Positions 42,470-52,032 of a stretch of DNA of 64,000 bases are shown here, piece after piece. Location: NCBI RefSeq assembly GCF_933509905.1, contig NZ_OW150024.1:186001-250000 (forward strand), written 5' to 3'. Origin of the DNA: Trichlorobacter ammonificans. Lineage in GTDB: Bacteria > Desulfobacterota > Desulfuromonadia > Geobacterales > Pseudopelobacteraceae. How positions within the stretch are numbered: the stretch's first letter is position 1; every line of letters starts with the position of its first letter. A program made the position numbers and the translations under genes. The notes under the pieces are model-generated. The model saw nothing but the letters and a program-made list of their open reading frames with translations. It was not told where the DNA came from and did not search any database.

Positions 42470-43784
42470 AACATTTCAGGCTCCAACCATGGCCGAAGCG
42501 TTGCGTCTGGTTAAAGCGGAACTGGGCCCGGACGCCATGATCCTTTCCACCAAAAAGGAGCAGATCGGCGGTATTCTCGGATTTTTCAGCAAGCAGGTGG
42601 TCAAGGTGACGGCGGCGATCGACCCGCAGCGGCCGGCTCCCTCGCCGCCACCGCCACCGAAGGAACGGCCCGAACGGGAGCGGACCGCCAAGGAGGAGTT
42701 CGAGAATTCCATGCTGGGTCCCCTGGCCCGGGAGCTGAAAGAGCTGCGGGAACGGGTGGAAATGCTGGCGCGCAAGGACGAAGCCGGGCGAAACGCCGCT
42801 TCTCCACCCAGCGCCGAGGTTCAGCAGCGTCCCGAAGCGGATGCTGCCCTTAACCTGAACAACATCCCCCGCCAGGATATCGAGGAGATCAAGAAGCTGC
42901 TCCTGAACACACTGGTAAAAAGTCAGGAGGGGGGCGTCAAGACGGTGCAGTGGCCCGACGCCCGGACCGACGAGGGAGGATCGCGTGGCGGGGCGGAGCC
43001 TGATGAGGCGATTTCGCCGCTGCAACAGGAGCTGGAGCGGCAGGGAATTTCGCCGGAGATCAAACAGAAGATCCTGGAAACCATGCAGTCGCTGCCGGTT
43101 GACCAGTCGGAGCAGTCGCTGAAGGGGCGGCTGGGCCAGGCCTTTGGCCGTCTGATCAAATTTGCCGGCCTGCTGCGTCTGAAAAAGAACGCGCCGCGCA
43201 TCATCGCTCTGGTGGGCCCCACCGGCGTGGGCAAGACCACCACCACTGCGAAGCTGGCGGCCATGTACGCCCTGAACCGGGGGAACAAGGTCGCCCTGAT
43301 CACCATGGACATCTTCCGGGTCGGCGCCGTGGAACAGCTGAAGACCTACAGCAGGATCATGGGTATTCCGCTGGAGGTGGCTTCCACGGCAAAAGAACTG
43401 GAAAAGGCGATCAAGCAGCACAGCCAGTCCGACCTGATCCTGATCGATACCGCCGGGCGCAGCCACAAGGATTCCGAGAAGCTGGAAGAGATGAAGAGCT
43501 TTCTGGAGAATACCGTTCAGCCGGATATTTTCCTGTGCCTTTCCGCCACCACCAAGGACCGGGAGCTGGAAGAGATACTTAACCGCTTCAGCATATTACC
43601 GATTAGTAAAGTGGTGTTTACCAAGGTTGACGAATGCGAAAGCATCGGCTGCATCATCAACCTGCTGCTCAAGACCAATCTGCAGCTTGCCTATTTTACC
43701 AATGGCCAACGGGTGCCGGAGGATATCGAGGTTGCCACCTCTGACAAGCTGGCTGAACTGATGCTGAGGGAGGGTGCCGAATGA
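42459..43784 (+). CDS. flhF: SRP-type GTPase FlhF
   Basis: A 441-residue protein. The N-terminal basic/Pro-rich region (KTFQAPTMAEALRLVKAELG start) precedes an SRP54-type NG domain with G1 LVGPTGVGKTTTTAKLAA near 250-267, ITMDIFRVGAVEQLKTY, and DTAGRSHKD. FlhF fixes the position and number of polar flagella. It overlaps both flhA (11 bases) and flhG (4 bases), the typical polar-flagellum arrangement. Confidence 0.96.
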   Translation: MLVKTFQAPTMAEALRLVKAELGPDAMILSTKKEQIGGILGFFSKQVVKVTAAIDPQRPAPSPPPPPKERPERERTAKEEFENSMLGPLARELKELRERVEMLARKDEAGRNAASPPSAEVQQRPEADAALNLNNIPRQDIEEIKKLLLNTLVKSQEGGVKTVQWPDARTDEGGSRGGAEPDEAISPLQQELERQGISPEIKQKILETMQSLPVDQSEQSLKGRLGQAFGRLIKFAGLLRLKKNAPRIIALVGPTGVGKTTTTAKLAAMYALNRGNKVALITMDIFRVGAVEQLKTYSRIMGIPLEVASTAKELEKAIKQHSQSDLILIDTAGRSHKDSEKLEEMKSFLENTVQPDIFLCLSATTKDRELEEILNRFSILPISKVVFTKVDECESIGCIINLLLKTNLQLAYFTNGQRVPEDIEVATSDKLAELMLREGAE

Positions 43785-44710
43785 GCGCGGTCAACAGAAC
43801 CGGCGATCAGGCGGACACGCTCCGCCAGATGGCCCGCACGGCGAAAAAGAACGAACAGGCCGGCACCGATGCCGCCCGGATTGCCGGCGGACAGGGGATC
43901 AGGGTTATTGCGGTCACCAGCGGCAAGGGGGGGGTCGGCAAGAGTAACGTCGTCGCCAACCTTGCCATGGCACTGGCGGCAAAGGGGAAGCGTATCCTGA
44001 TCATCGACGCCGACCTCGGCGTCGGCAACATGGATGTGCTGCTGGGGCTCTCGCCCCAGTACAACCTGAACCATGTACTGTCCGGCGAGAAGATGCTCTC
44101 TGAAATCATCATCGACGTGACGCCGAACATCAAGCTCATCCCGGCCGGTTCGGGGGTGCAGGAGTATACCAGTCTCGGCCAGCACGAAAAGATGAAGCTC
44201 CTTGACGAGCTGGACATGCTGGACGAGGCCTTCGATATCATGTTCATCGATACGGAGGCCGGTATTTCAGAAAACGTCACCTACTTCACGGTGGCGGCCC
44301 AGGAAATACTGGTGGTGGTCACGCCGGAGCCGACCTCGATCACCGACGCCTATGCCTTGATCAAGCTGTTGGCCACCCGTTACTCCGAGCACCATTTCAA
44401 GGTGCTGGTCAACATGGCGCGGGACAGCGAAGATGCCCTGGAGGTCTTCAGAAAACTGGCGAATGTGGCGGGGCGGTTCCTGGACATTTCCCTGGACTAC
44501 CTCGGATGTGTGGTGCGAGACGAGCGGCTGATCGATGCGGTGAAAAAGCAGAAAGCGGTTTTCGAACTGCATGCCGACTCGGACGCCGCCAACTGCTTTG
44601 CCACCCTGGCCTCCAGAGTCCTTGAAAACAGCCGCCAGGCGAGGCTCAAGGGGAATATCCAGTTCTTCTTCCGCAGATACCTTGAAGGGCCCGGAACAGG
44701 CGGCCTATGA
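43781..44710 (+). CDS. flhG: Flagellar number regulator FlhG/FleN (MinD-like ATPase)
   Basis: A 309-residue MinD/ParA-family ATPase. The deviant Walker A is VTSGKGGVGKSNVVANLA (about 44-61), followed by DADLGVGNMDVLLGL and the membrane-targeting-like C-terminus. FlhG limits flagellar number, opposing FlhF, and in other species restrains the sigma-54 activator FleQ. It overlaps flhF and fliA by four bases each. Confidence 0.95.
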   Translation: MSAVNRTGDQADTLRQMARTAKKNEQAGTDAARIAGGQGIRVIAVTSGKGGVGKSNVVANLAMALAAKGKRILIIDADLGVGNMDVLLGLSPQYNLNHVLSGEKMLSEIIIDVTPNIKLIPAGSGVQEYTSLGQHEKMKLLDELDMLDEAFDIMFIDTEAGISENVTYFTVAAQEILVVVTPEPTSITDAYALIKLLATRYSEHHFKVLVNMARDSEDALEVFRKLANVAGRFLDISLDYLGCVVRDERLIDAVKKQKAVFELHADSDAANCFATLASRVLENSRQARLKGNIQFFFRRYLEGPGTGGL

Positions 44711-45459
44711 GCAGGCTCAAGGCGTATGAAGAGCAGGCGGGAGAGCGGAGCTGGCATCAACGGGAAACACTGATACTGCAGCATCTTCCGCTGGTCAAAT
44801 ATCTGGTGAACCGCATGTCCGCCCAGCTGCCCGCCCATCTGGACAGCCAGGATCTGGCCAGCGCGGCGGTCGTCGGTCTGGTGAACGCCGCCGACCGGTT
44901 TGACAGCAGCCGGGGAGTACAGTTCAAGACCTTCGCCGAGCAGCATATCCGGGGTGCAATTCTGGATGAGCTGCGCGCCTGCGACAGCATGAGCAGGACC
45001 ATGCGCGACAAGTGCAAAGCGGTGGAACGGGAGATGCGCAGTCTTGAACAACAGCTGGGGCGGACGCCCACCGGTCGCGAGGTGGCGGAAAGCCTGCAGA
45101 TCAGCATGGATGACTACTACCGTCTCCTGGACGACATCCATGAGCATAGCTTCATCAGCCTCGACGACAGCTGGGATGACGACGAGGGGCATCCCGTGAG
45201 CATCGCCGATGTGCTGCGTGACGACGATGATAAAGGACCGCAGCAGCAGGCCATGAACCGGCAGCTGGTGGAAGTATTGGGGGCGGCGATCGAGGCGTTG
45301 CCCGAACGGGAGCGGCTGGTGGTGACCCTCTACTATTATGAAGAGATGAATCTCAAAGAGATCGGCGCGGTCCTGCACCTGACCGAATCGAGGATCTGCC
45401 AGATACTGAGCCAGTCGATGGTTCGGCTGCGCAGCAAGATGAAGTTTTTCCGTCCGTGA
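44707..45459 (+). CDS. fliA: Flagellar sigma factor sigma-28 (FliA)
   Basis: A 250-residue sigma-70-family factor. Region 2 contains HLPLVKYLVNRMSAQLPAHL and QFKTFAEQHIRGAILDELRA. Region 3 is about 95-150, and region 4 (about 195-245) has LPERERLVVTLYYYEEMNLK and SRICQILSQSMVRLR. It transcribes late flagellar and motility genes. Overlaps flhG (ATGA). No flgM anti-sigma gene is recognised in the cluster. Confidence 0.96.
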   Translation: MSRLKAYEEQAGERSWHQRETLILQHLPLVKYLVNRMSAQLPAHLDSQDLASAAVVGLVNAADRFDSSRGVQFKTFAEQHIRGAILDELRACDSMSRTMRDKCKAVEREMRSLEQQLGRTPTGREVAESLQISMDDYYRLLDDIHEHSFISLDDSWDDDEGHPVSIADVLRDDDDKGPQQQAMNRQLVEVLGAAIEALPERERLVVTLYYYEEMNLKEIGAVLHLTESRICQILSQSMVRLRSKMKFFRP

Positions 45460-45472
45460 AAGGAGTGCTGCA

Positions 45473-46234
45473 ATGAACAGCGGCATGTATTCGGCCCTGT
45501 CAGGGAATCTGGCAGCCATGAAGCGACTTGATGTCATCACTTCCAACCTGGCCAATGTAGGAACCAGCGGATTCAAGCAGGACCGCATCGTGTTCGACAG
45601 TCTGCTGGCCGGTGACCGGAACCCGCCGGCAGTGCCGGAGAATCAGACCGCTGACCCAGTGCTGCTGGGGGATCGCATGATCACCGATTTCAGCGCCGGC
45701 TCCCTGCGTCAGACCGGAAACGTGCTGGATGTCGCCATCCAGGGGGACGGCTTTTTCGCCGTGACCACGCCGGACGGGACCGCCTATACCCGCCAGGGGA
45801 ACTTCCGGCTGGCCGGCGACGGGACGCTGATCACGGCCAGCGGCTATCCGGTCCAATCGCAGACGGGGCAGCCGATCGTGATCAACATTGCCGCGCAGGA
45901 GCTTGGCGGTAAGCCGGTGGTGGACAGCCAGGGGAACATCACCCTGAACAATGAGGCGGTCGCCTCGCTGGGAATTTTCGATTTCCCCAAGCCGTATCAG
46001 CTTACCAAGACAGCGGGTACGCTCTTTGTTGCCGGTAACCAGAATATGGCGCCCCAACCGGTGGGACCGATGACCACCGTGGTGCAGGGGGCGCTGGAAG
46101 AGTCCAATGTTGATGCCGTATCATCCATGGTACAGATGATCGAGGCCAGCAGGTACTTCGAGAGCTGCCAGAAGGTGATCCGCAGCTATGACGATATGGC
46201 ATCCAAAGCGGTCAACGAACTGGCCAGAGTTTAA
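45473..46234 (+). CDS. flgF: Flagellar rod/hook protein FlgF
   Basis: A 253-residue proximal rod protein. N-terminus GMYSALSGNLAAMKRLDVIT and SNLANVGTSGFKQDR; C-terminus GALEESNVDAVSSMVQMIEA and RYFESCQKVI. These two regions are the rod/hook family markers. It is placed before flgG by its position and by the shorter, less FlgG-like centre. An AAAGGAG ribosome-binding site precedes the ATG. It begins 13 bases after fliA and probably shares its transcript. Confidence 0.92.
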   Translation: MNSGMYSALSGNLAAMKRLDVITSNLANVGTSGFKQDRIVFDSLLAGDRNPPAVPENQTADPVLLGDRMITDFSAGSLRQTGNVLDVAIQGDGFFAVTTPDGTAYTRQGNFRLAGDGTLITASGYPVQSQTGQPIVINIAAQELGGKPVVDSQGNITLNNEAVASLGIFDFPKPYQLTKTAGTLFVAGNQNMAPQPVGPMTTVVQGALEESNVDAVSSMVQMIEASRYFESCQKVIRSYDDMASKAVNELARV

Positions 46235-46253
46235 CCGAAGGGAGTAACCAACC

Positions 46254-47042
46254 ATGATGAGATCCTTGTGGACCGCAGCGTCCGGTATGAATTCGCAGTC
46301 CCAGAATATCAACGTTATCGCCAACAACTTGGCCAACGTCAATACCACGGGATTCAAGAAAAGCCGGCCAGATTTTCAGGACCTGATGTACCAGACGGTG
46401 CAGAATCCCGGTTCGCCGGCTACCAACGCCAACCAGATTCCCACCGGCATCCAGTTCGGCATGGGCTCCAAGCTGGCCGCCGTTTCCAAGCAGTTTACAC
46501 CCGGCGACTTTCAGCATACCGGTGGGCAGCTCGATATGGCCATTGAAGGGGACGGCTTCTTCCAGATTCAGATGCCGGATGGCACGACCTCCTATACGCG
46601 GGCGGGCGCCTTCAAGATGGACAGCAACGGCAGGGTGGTGACGCCGGAGGGGTATCCGATGCTGCCGGAGCTGGTCATCCCCAACAATTCTACCAAGATC
46701 ACCATCGGTACCGACGGTACCGTTTCGGTGGTGCAGGCAGGACAGACGACCCCCTCCACGGTGGGCAATATCCAGCTGGCAAACTTCAACAACCCTGCCG
46801 GTCTTTCCTCCATGGGCAGGAACTTCTATCAGCAGACCGAGGCATCGGGTAACCCCACCACCGGTACGCCGGGGCAGAATGCCCTGGGGACCATCGGCCA
46901 GGGGTTTCTGGAGATGAGTAACGTCAGCGTGGCGGAAGAGATGGTCAACATGATCGTGGGACAGCGCGCCTATGAAGCCAATTCCAAGGCGATCTCCACC
47001 TCGGACGAGATGCTGCAGCTGGCCAACAACCTCAAGCGCTGA
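46254..47042 (+). CDS. flgG: Flagellar distal rod protein FlgG
   Basis: A 262-residue distal rod protein. The FlgG signature is strong: MMRSLWTAASGMNSQSQNIN, NNLANVNTTGFKKSRPDFQD (about 24-43), and the C-terminal EEMVNMIVGQRAYEANSKAI. FlgG forms the drive shaft. An AAGGGAG precedes the ATG. Its stop overlaps the flgA ATG by one base. Confidence 0.97.
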   Translation: MMRSLWTAASGMNSQSQNINVIANNLANVNTTGFKKSRPDFQDLMYQTVQNPGSPATNANQIPTGIQFGMGSKLAAVSKQFTPGDFQHTGGQLDMAIEGDGFFQIQMPDGTTSYTRAGAFKMDSNGRVVTPEGYPMLPELVIPNNSTKITIGTDGTVSVVQAGQTTPSTVGNIQLANFNNPAGLSSMGRNFYQQTEASGNPTTGTPGQNALGTIGQGFLEMSNVSVAEEMVNMIVGQRAYEANSKAISTSDEMLQLANNLKR

Positions 47043-47764
47043 TGCTGCAACCTGACCGGCGTTTCATAGGGGTGCTGCTGGTACTGTTCATACTGGTCGT
47101 TCCCGGCTTGGTTGCTGCAGCCCAGGTGCCGCTTCCGGAGAAGGAAATCCGGACAGCGGTGAACAGTTTTCTGGAAAGCCGGCTTGCCGATCGGGGATGG
47201 CAGACCATCATCCGCCAGTTGAGTGTCCCCCAAGGCCATACGGTTCCCAAGGGCGCGCGCGACTACGAGGTGATTGCGCCCGCGAGCTGGCCCGGCTGGG
47301 GGGCGGTAAGCCTTGCCGTGGTAGTGCGGGTGGGCGGCGTGGTGGAAAAAAATCTGCCGGTACGCCTGGTGGTGGATGCCCAGACCGAAATGGTGGTGGC
47401 AACCCGACAGCTGCTCTCCGGTACCGTCCTCGGCGCCGATGATGTGGCGTTGCGGGTGCAGGATCTGGCTCTTGCCGGGGGACACCATATCAAAACCATC
47501 GCCGATGCAGTGGGCCGCAAAACCCGTGTGACCGTGCGTGCGGGCTATCCGGTGCGGAATGATCAACTGGTGACCGTACCGGTTGTTGTCAGCGGGCAGT
47601 TGGTGACGATCGTGCTGGAGCGTCCGGGGCTCCGGATCACCGTGGCCGGCCGGGCCAAGAGCTCGGGCGGGGTCGGGGACCTGATCAGGGTGGAGAATCT
47701 CTCTTCGCGCAAGGAAATTCCGGCGCGGGTGGTGGATGCCTCCACGGTGGAAGTCGGGTTCTGA
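47042..47764 (+). CDS. flgA: Flagellar P-ring assembly chaperone FlgA
   Basis: A 240-residue periplasmic protein with a signal peptide (about 8-28, ending VAAAQ). The C-terminal SAF-like domain has ATRQLLSGTVLGADDVALR (about 120-138) and the final IRVENLSSRKEIPARVVD, typical of FlgA. It chaperones FlgI during P-ring formation. It is positioned directly before the L- and P-ring genes flgH and flgI, which need it. Confidence 0.94.
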   Translation: MLQPDRRFIGVLLVLFILVVPGLVAAAQVPLPEKEIRTAVNSFLESRLADRGWQTIIRQLSVPQGHTVPKGARDYEVIAPASWPGWGAVSLAVVVRVGGVVEKNLPVRLVVDAQTEMVVATRQLLSGTVLGADDVALRVQDLALAGGHHIKTIADAVGRKTRVTVRAGYPVRNDQLVTVPVVVSGQLVTIVLERPGLRITVAGRAKSSGGVGDLIRVENLSSRKEIPARVVDASTVEVGF

Positions 47765-47777
47765 CGTGGAGAATCAA

Positions 47778-48458
47778 ATGATGAAGCGAGTGCTTATAGC
47801 AACAAGTACCCTGTTCCTGCTGGCGGGATGCGCCGCCCAGCAAACCGAGGTGGTAACCCCCAGCTTTGACCAGCAGATCCGTCAGCCCGCCCCCAGTTAC
47901 GCCAATGGCTCCATCTGGCAGGCAGCCAGCATTTCGCTGACGGATGACGGCAAGGCCCGGCGTTTGGGCGATATCGTGACGATCGTGATCGTGGAGACCG
48001 CCAGCGCCAGCAAAGAGGCCTCCACGGCCACCAGCCGCTCATCGGAACTGCAGGCCGGTATTCCGAATTTCATGGGGCTGGAGGGGTCAAAAATCATCAC
48101 CAGTAACTTTGCCGACCTGAAAAATCTGATCAATGCCAATGCCGGTTCGAGCTTCGACGGCAGCGGCTCCACCAGCCGCAAGGAGACCCTGACCGCCACC
48201 ATCACCGCCAAGGTGGTGGATGTGCTCTCCAACGGCAACCTCAAGATTGAGGGACGACGCAACGTCAAGGTGAACCACGAAGAGCAGATTGTGACGGTTC
48301 GGGGGACGATCCGGCCCCGCGACATCACGCCTGAGAACACGATCAACTCCATCTATGTGGCAGATGCACAGATCAGTTATTCAGGCGAGGGGATCATTTC
48401 CGATCGCCAGAAACCGGGCTGGTTGATGAACGTTATCGATCGGATCTGGCCGTTCTAA
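47778..48458 (+). CDS. flgH: Flagellar L-ring lipoprotein FlgH
   Basis: A 226-residue lipoprotein. The signal ends in the lipobox LLAGC (Cys about 17). FlgH features follow: NGSIWQAA near residue 50, LGDIVTIVIVETASASKEA (about 72-90), and the C-terminal SYSGEGIISDRQKPGWLMN. It forms the outer-membrane L-ring bushing. The start at 47778 is fixed by GGAGA upstream; GTG 47766 is a possible alternative. Confidence 0.95.
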   Translation: MMKRVLIATSTLFLLAGCAAQQTEVVTPSFDQQIRQPAPSYANGSIWQAASISLTDDGKARRLGDIVTIVIVETASASKEASTATSRSSELQAGIPNFMGLEGSKIITSNFADLKNLINANAGSSFDGSGSTSRKETLTATITAKVVDVLSNGNLKIEGRRNVKVNHEEQIVTVRGTIRPRDITPENTINSIYVADAQISYSGEGIISDRQKPGWLMNVIDRIWPF

Positions 48459-48586
48459 CGACGAAGCGCCCGTTATCCGTTGCCCGGCTTTCTTCTCCGC
48501 CACCTGCCTGCCCGTGAAGGCATCCCTCCCCGTCGAGCCGTCCGGCACGGAACCGTTCGTTTCGTACCATGTGCGAGGTAGCAACG

Positions 48587-49678
48587 ATGAAAAAAATCAT
48601 TTGTATATGTCTGGTACTGCTGGGATGTGCCATGTCGGCGGATGCTGCACGCGTCAAGGATATCGCCTCCTTTGACGGGGTACGGGACAACCAGCTGGTG
48701 GGGTATGGCCTCGTCGTTGGCCTGAACGGCTCCGGCGACAGCGACCAGACCAAGTTTCCGGTGCAGTCACTGGTCAATATGCTGGAAAAGATGGGCGTGA
48801 CGGTCAATCGTAACGACGTCAAAGTAAAGAACGTCGCCGCGGTGATGGTGACCACGACACTGCCTCCCTTTGCCAAGCAGGGGAGCAAACTGGATGTGCT
48901 GGTTTCCTCCCTGGGTGACGCCAAGACCATTGCCGGCGGCACCCTGATCATGACTCCCCTCAGGGGGGCCGATAATCAGGTGTACGCCGTGGCGCAGGGG
49001 TCGGTCCTGACCAACTCCTTCGCATTCGGTGGCCAGGGGGCCAGCATCAGCAAAAACCACCCCACGGCCGGCCGGATCGCCGGTGGTGGGTTGGTGGAGC
49101 GTGAGCTGCCCAACGTGCTCAGCGGTAAGTCCAGTCTGCGGCTGAATCTTGCCCAGTCGGACTTCACCACCGCATCCCGCATGGTTGCGGCGATCAACAA
49201 GCAGTTTGCGGGCAGCGCGGCAAGTGCCGATGCCGGCTCGGTGGTGGTGCGGATACCGGACGAGTATGCGGCCCGTCCCATCGATTTCATCGCGCAGGTG
49301 GAGAACATCGAAGTCGTGCAGGATGCGCCGGCCCGCGTGGTGGTGAACGAGCGGACCGGCACCATCGTCATGGGCGACCGTGTCAAGATATCTGGCGTGG
49401 CGATCTCCCACGGCAATCTGGGGCTCACCATCAAGGAAACCCCCAAGGTATCGCAGCCAAATCCCCTGGCCAGGGGAGGGGAAACGGTCGTTGTGCCAGA
49501 CACCAGCATGAAGGTGCAGGAAGAGGTGCGACGCCTGACGATCATGCCCGACGCCAACACCATCGGCGATGTGGTGCGGGGGTTGAACCTGCTGGGTGTG
49601 ACGCCCCGGGATCTGATTTCGATCCTGCAGGCGATCAAGGCCGCCGGCGCACTGCAGGCCGAACTGGTCATCATTTAG
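48587..49678 (+). CDS. flgI: Flagellar P-ring protein FlgI
   Basis: A 363-residue periplasmic ring protein with a signal peptide (about 1-21). The core has ARVKDIASFDGVRDNQLVGY (about 22-41), GLNGSGDSDQTKFPVQSLVN and the C-terminal DVVRGLNLLGVTPRDLISIL. It forms the P-ring around the rod. A GAGGT ribosome-binding site supports ATG 48587 over the upstream ATG 48569. The 128 bases after flgH contain no gene. Confidence 0.96.
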   Translation: MKKIICICLVLLGCAMSADAARVKDIASFDGVRDNQLVGYGLVVGLNGSGDSDQTKFPVQSLVNMLEKMGVTVNRNDVKVKNVAAVMVTTTLPPFAKQGSKLDVLVSSLGDAKTIAGGTLIMTPLRGADNQVYAVAQGSVLTNSFAFGGQGASISKNHPTAGRIAGGGLVERELPNVLSGKSSLRLNLAQSDFTTASRMVAAINKQFAGSAASADAGSVVVRIPDEYAARPIDFIAQVENIEVVQDAPARVVVNERTGTIVMGDRVKISGVAISHGNLGLTIKETPKVSQPNPLARGGETVVVPDTSMKVQEEVRRLTIMPDANTIGDVVRGLNLLGVTPRDLISILQAIKAAGALQAELVII

Positions 49679-49723
49679 AGCGGACTGAAGAAATCGTCAC
49701 GAAATGCCGATAGGATACTCATC

Positions 49724-50107
49724 ATGGATAGTCCGGTAACCATAGCCCCCGATCTGGTGGTGCAGGATCAGAAGGCGGAACAGCTCGCGAGGCGGGCCGC
49801 GTCCGCTCGGGAACCGCTCACTGCAGCCAAGCGTCAGGAGCTGAAAAAGATCTCCCGTGATTTTGAGGCGATGTTCACCGGCATGATGCTCAAGGCGATG
49901 CGGTCCACAGTGCCGGAAGATAAGCTGACCGGCGGTGGCAAGGCAGAAGAAACCTACCGCTATCTGCTGGATCAGGAGTATGCAACGACAGCAGCGCAGC
50001 GAGGCGGAGCGGGATCTCTGGCCGCCATGGTGGAGAAGGAGTTGCTCAAGCGCTATGAAGAACCTTCACTGCGCCCCGCCACGCGTACGGATGGTGACGG
50101 ACAGTGA
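49724..50107 (+). CDS. flgJ: FlgJ-like rod-binding (rod-cap) protein
   Basis: A 127-residue protein equal to the N-terminal, rod-binding part of FlgJ (ISRDFEAMFTGMMLKAMRS at about 44-62, MVEKELLKRY near the end). The C-terminal glucosaminidase domain of enterobacterial FlgJ is absent, as in many other phyla, so a separate enzyme must open peptidoglycan. It overlaps flgN by four bases (GTGA). Confidence 0.9.
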   Translation: MDSPVTIAPDLVVQDQKAEQLARRAASAREPLTAAKRQELKKISRDFEAMFTGMMLKAMRSTVPEDKLTGGGKAEETYRYLLDQEYATTAAQRGGAGSLAAMVEKELLKRYEEPSLRPATRTDGDGQ

Positions 50108-50601
50108 GCGACGCGCTGCAGGAAATGACGGCAGCCCTTGAACGGCAGCTTGCGGTCTGTGCGCAGCTGCAGCTGCTGCTGCAGAGCGAACAAGAGGCTA
50201 TCAGCAGTCTGGATACCGCCCGCATGGAACAGATCAATGCCGGCAAGGAAGAGGTGATGCAGCGTCAGAAGCGGACAGCCGATGAGTTGCGGAGCGTGCT
50301 GGATCGCTTGGCCCGACAGTACGGGCTGCCCGGCGGGAGTACGCTCGGTGCGGTGCTGGCTGCCGCCCCCAGAGAAGCGGCGCGGCCACTGTATTCGCTG
50401 CAGCAGCAACTGCAGGAAGTCGGTATGGCACTGCAGGCGTTGGCTGAGCAGAATCGGGCCATGCTGGAGCGTTTTCTGGGAACCGTCAACGACTCGCTGG
50501 GCTTTCTGAGCCGCATTCTGAACAGCTCCAGCATGTATGGTGCCAACGGTGCGTACCGTACCGAGCAGACCGGTGCCATGATTGTGAATCGGGAGGCATG
50601 A
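50104..50601 (+). CDS. flgN: FlgN-like flagellar export chaperone
   Basis: A 165-residue helical protein starting at GTG 50104. Heptad-rich helices (about 5-75 and 100-135), Gln/Leu-rich, and a C-terminal tail with SSSMYGANGAYR, match the FlgN family. FlgN escorts FlgK and FlgL, which follow directly. In many relatives flgM lies immediately before flgN; here flgJ overlaps it instead. Confidence 0.88.
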   Translation: MSDALQEMTAALERQLAVCAQLQLLLQSEQEAISSLDTARMEQINAGKEEVMQRQKRTADELRSVLDRLARQYGLPGGSTLGAVLAAAPREAARPLYSLQQQLQEVGMALQALAEQNRAMLERFLGTVNDSLGFLSRILNSSSMYGANGAYRTEQTGAMIVNREA

Positions 50602-50602
50602 G

Positions 50603-52018
50603 ATGGGATTGAGTGCAGCATTTGAAATAGGCAGTGCAGGTCTCAGGATTCACCAGGTTGCCATGGAGGTGATGAGCGAGAACATTGCCAACGTGAATAC
50701 GCCGGGGTACTCCCGGCAGCGGGTTATCCTGGAGACGGCGCCGCCGACAACCCACAACGGCTTTCCGCTCGCCTCCGGTGTGAAGATTGCTACCGTGGAG
50801 CGGTACTACGATGCCCTGCTGCAGAAACAGCTGGTCAATGCCGGTACCACTTCGGGGTACAACACCACCACCCTGCAAGTGCTGCAGCAGGTGGAACCGG
50901 CTTTCAACGAACTGGCCAAGGATGGGCTGGGGGCGGCGATAACCGACTTCTTCAACGCCTGGCAGGACCTTACCCTGAACCCGATCGGTACCGCCGAGCG
51001 TCAGACGGTGCTGTCCAAGGCGGAGATGTTGACCGACCAGTTTCGGTATGCCAGCAGAACCCTGACCGATGCCATGGTGACCCAGGACGAGAGCCTGACC
51101 TCCCTGACCAGCGACATCAATGCCAAGCTGAAGGATATCGCCTATCTGAACGGGCAGATCAAGACCACGGAGCTGATCCACGGCAATGCCAACGAAATGC
51201 GGGATCAGCGCGACTACCTGATCCGCCAGCTCGGCGAAAGCGTTGCCGTCAGTTTCGTGGAAAACACCGACGGTACCACGGATGTTTCCTATACCGACGG
51301 TACCGGAACCTATAGCCTGGTCAGCGGTTCCACTGTTGTGAATAACTTTACCCTGGTTGCCAACGGTACCCTGCCTGATCCGTTGAGCACCACAAAGCAC
51401 GACGTGCAGCTGACGCCGACCGGTGGTGGCGCTGCAGTGACCATCGCACCAACCACCGGCAAGCTGGGAGCGACCCTGGTGATGCGGGATACCACCCTGC
51501 AGGGGTATCTCACCGATCTGGACACGCTGGCCAACTCGATTGTGAGCGATGTCAATGGCCTGCACGTCAGCACGGGAGGGCGCCCCACCTATGATCTGAA
51601 CGGTGCCGCCGGCGGCCTTTTCTTCGACTCTGCCGGGACAACGGCGGCAACGATCAGCCTGGACAGCAATGTTCTGGGAGCGCCGGCAAACATCGCCGCC
51701 GCACTCAGCAACTTCAGCGGCGACAGCAGCAACGCCCTGGCCATTGCGCAATTGAATTCAAAGGTCAACAACTACTCGTCCAGCTACAAGACCCTGGTTG
51801 CTCAAATAGGGCTCGATGTGCAGGCCGCCAAGTCGGTCACCAGCCAGGATGCGGCCTTCATGAAGCAACTGCAGACATTGCGCGACTCAAACTCCGGTGT
51901 CTCCCTGGATGAGGAGCTGGCGGCCCTGATCAAGTACCAGCGTTCCTACCAGGCGTCGGCACGGCTGATCACCACCGCCACGGAAATGATGGACACGGTT
52001 ATTGCCATGATGCGCTAA
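50603..52018 (+). CDS. flgK: Flagellar hook-filament junction protein FlgK (HAP1)
   Basis: A 471-residue junction protein. N-terminus SAAFEIGSAGLRIHQVAMEV and ENIANVNTPGYSRQRVILE; C-terminus VSLDEELAALIKYQRSYQAS and ITTATEMMDTVIAMM. Both ends form the conserved coiled coil. It connects the hook to the filament with FlgL. The ATG follows flgN by one base, and GGGAGGC inside flgN is the ribosome-binding site. Confidence 0.96.
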   Translation: MGLSAAFEIGSAGLRIHQVAMEVMSENIANVNTPGYSRQRVILETAPPTTHNGFPLASGVKIATVERYYDALLQKQLVNAGTTSGYNTTTLQVLQQVEPAFNELAKDGLGAAITDFFNAWQDLTLNPIGTAERQTVLSKAEMLTDQFRYASRTLTDAMVTQDESLTSLTSDINAKLKDIAYLNGQIKTTELIHGNANEMRDQRDYLIRQLGESVAVSFVENTDGTTDVSYTDGTGTYSLVSGSTVVNNFTLVANGTLPDPLSTTKHDVQLTPTGGGAAVTIAPTTGKLGATLVMRDTTLQGYLTDLDTLANSIVSDVNGLHVSTGGRPTYDLNGAAGGLFFDSAGTTAATISLDSNVLGAPANIAAALSNFSGDSSNALAIAQLNSKVNNYSSSYKTLVAQIGLDVQAAKSVTSQDAAFMKQLQTLRDSNSGVSLDEELAALIKYQRSYQASARLITTATEMMDTVIAMMR

Positions 52019-52032
52019 CAGGAGAAGACCCG

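Noticed and set aside
48535-48565. Sigma-54-like CGGCACGGAACCG upstream of flgI
   Set aside because: The -24 half matches, but the -12 half reads CGTTC instead of TGC at the required spacing.
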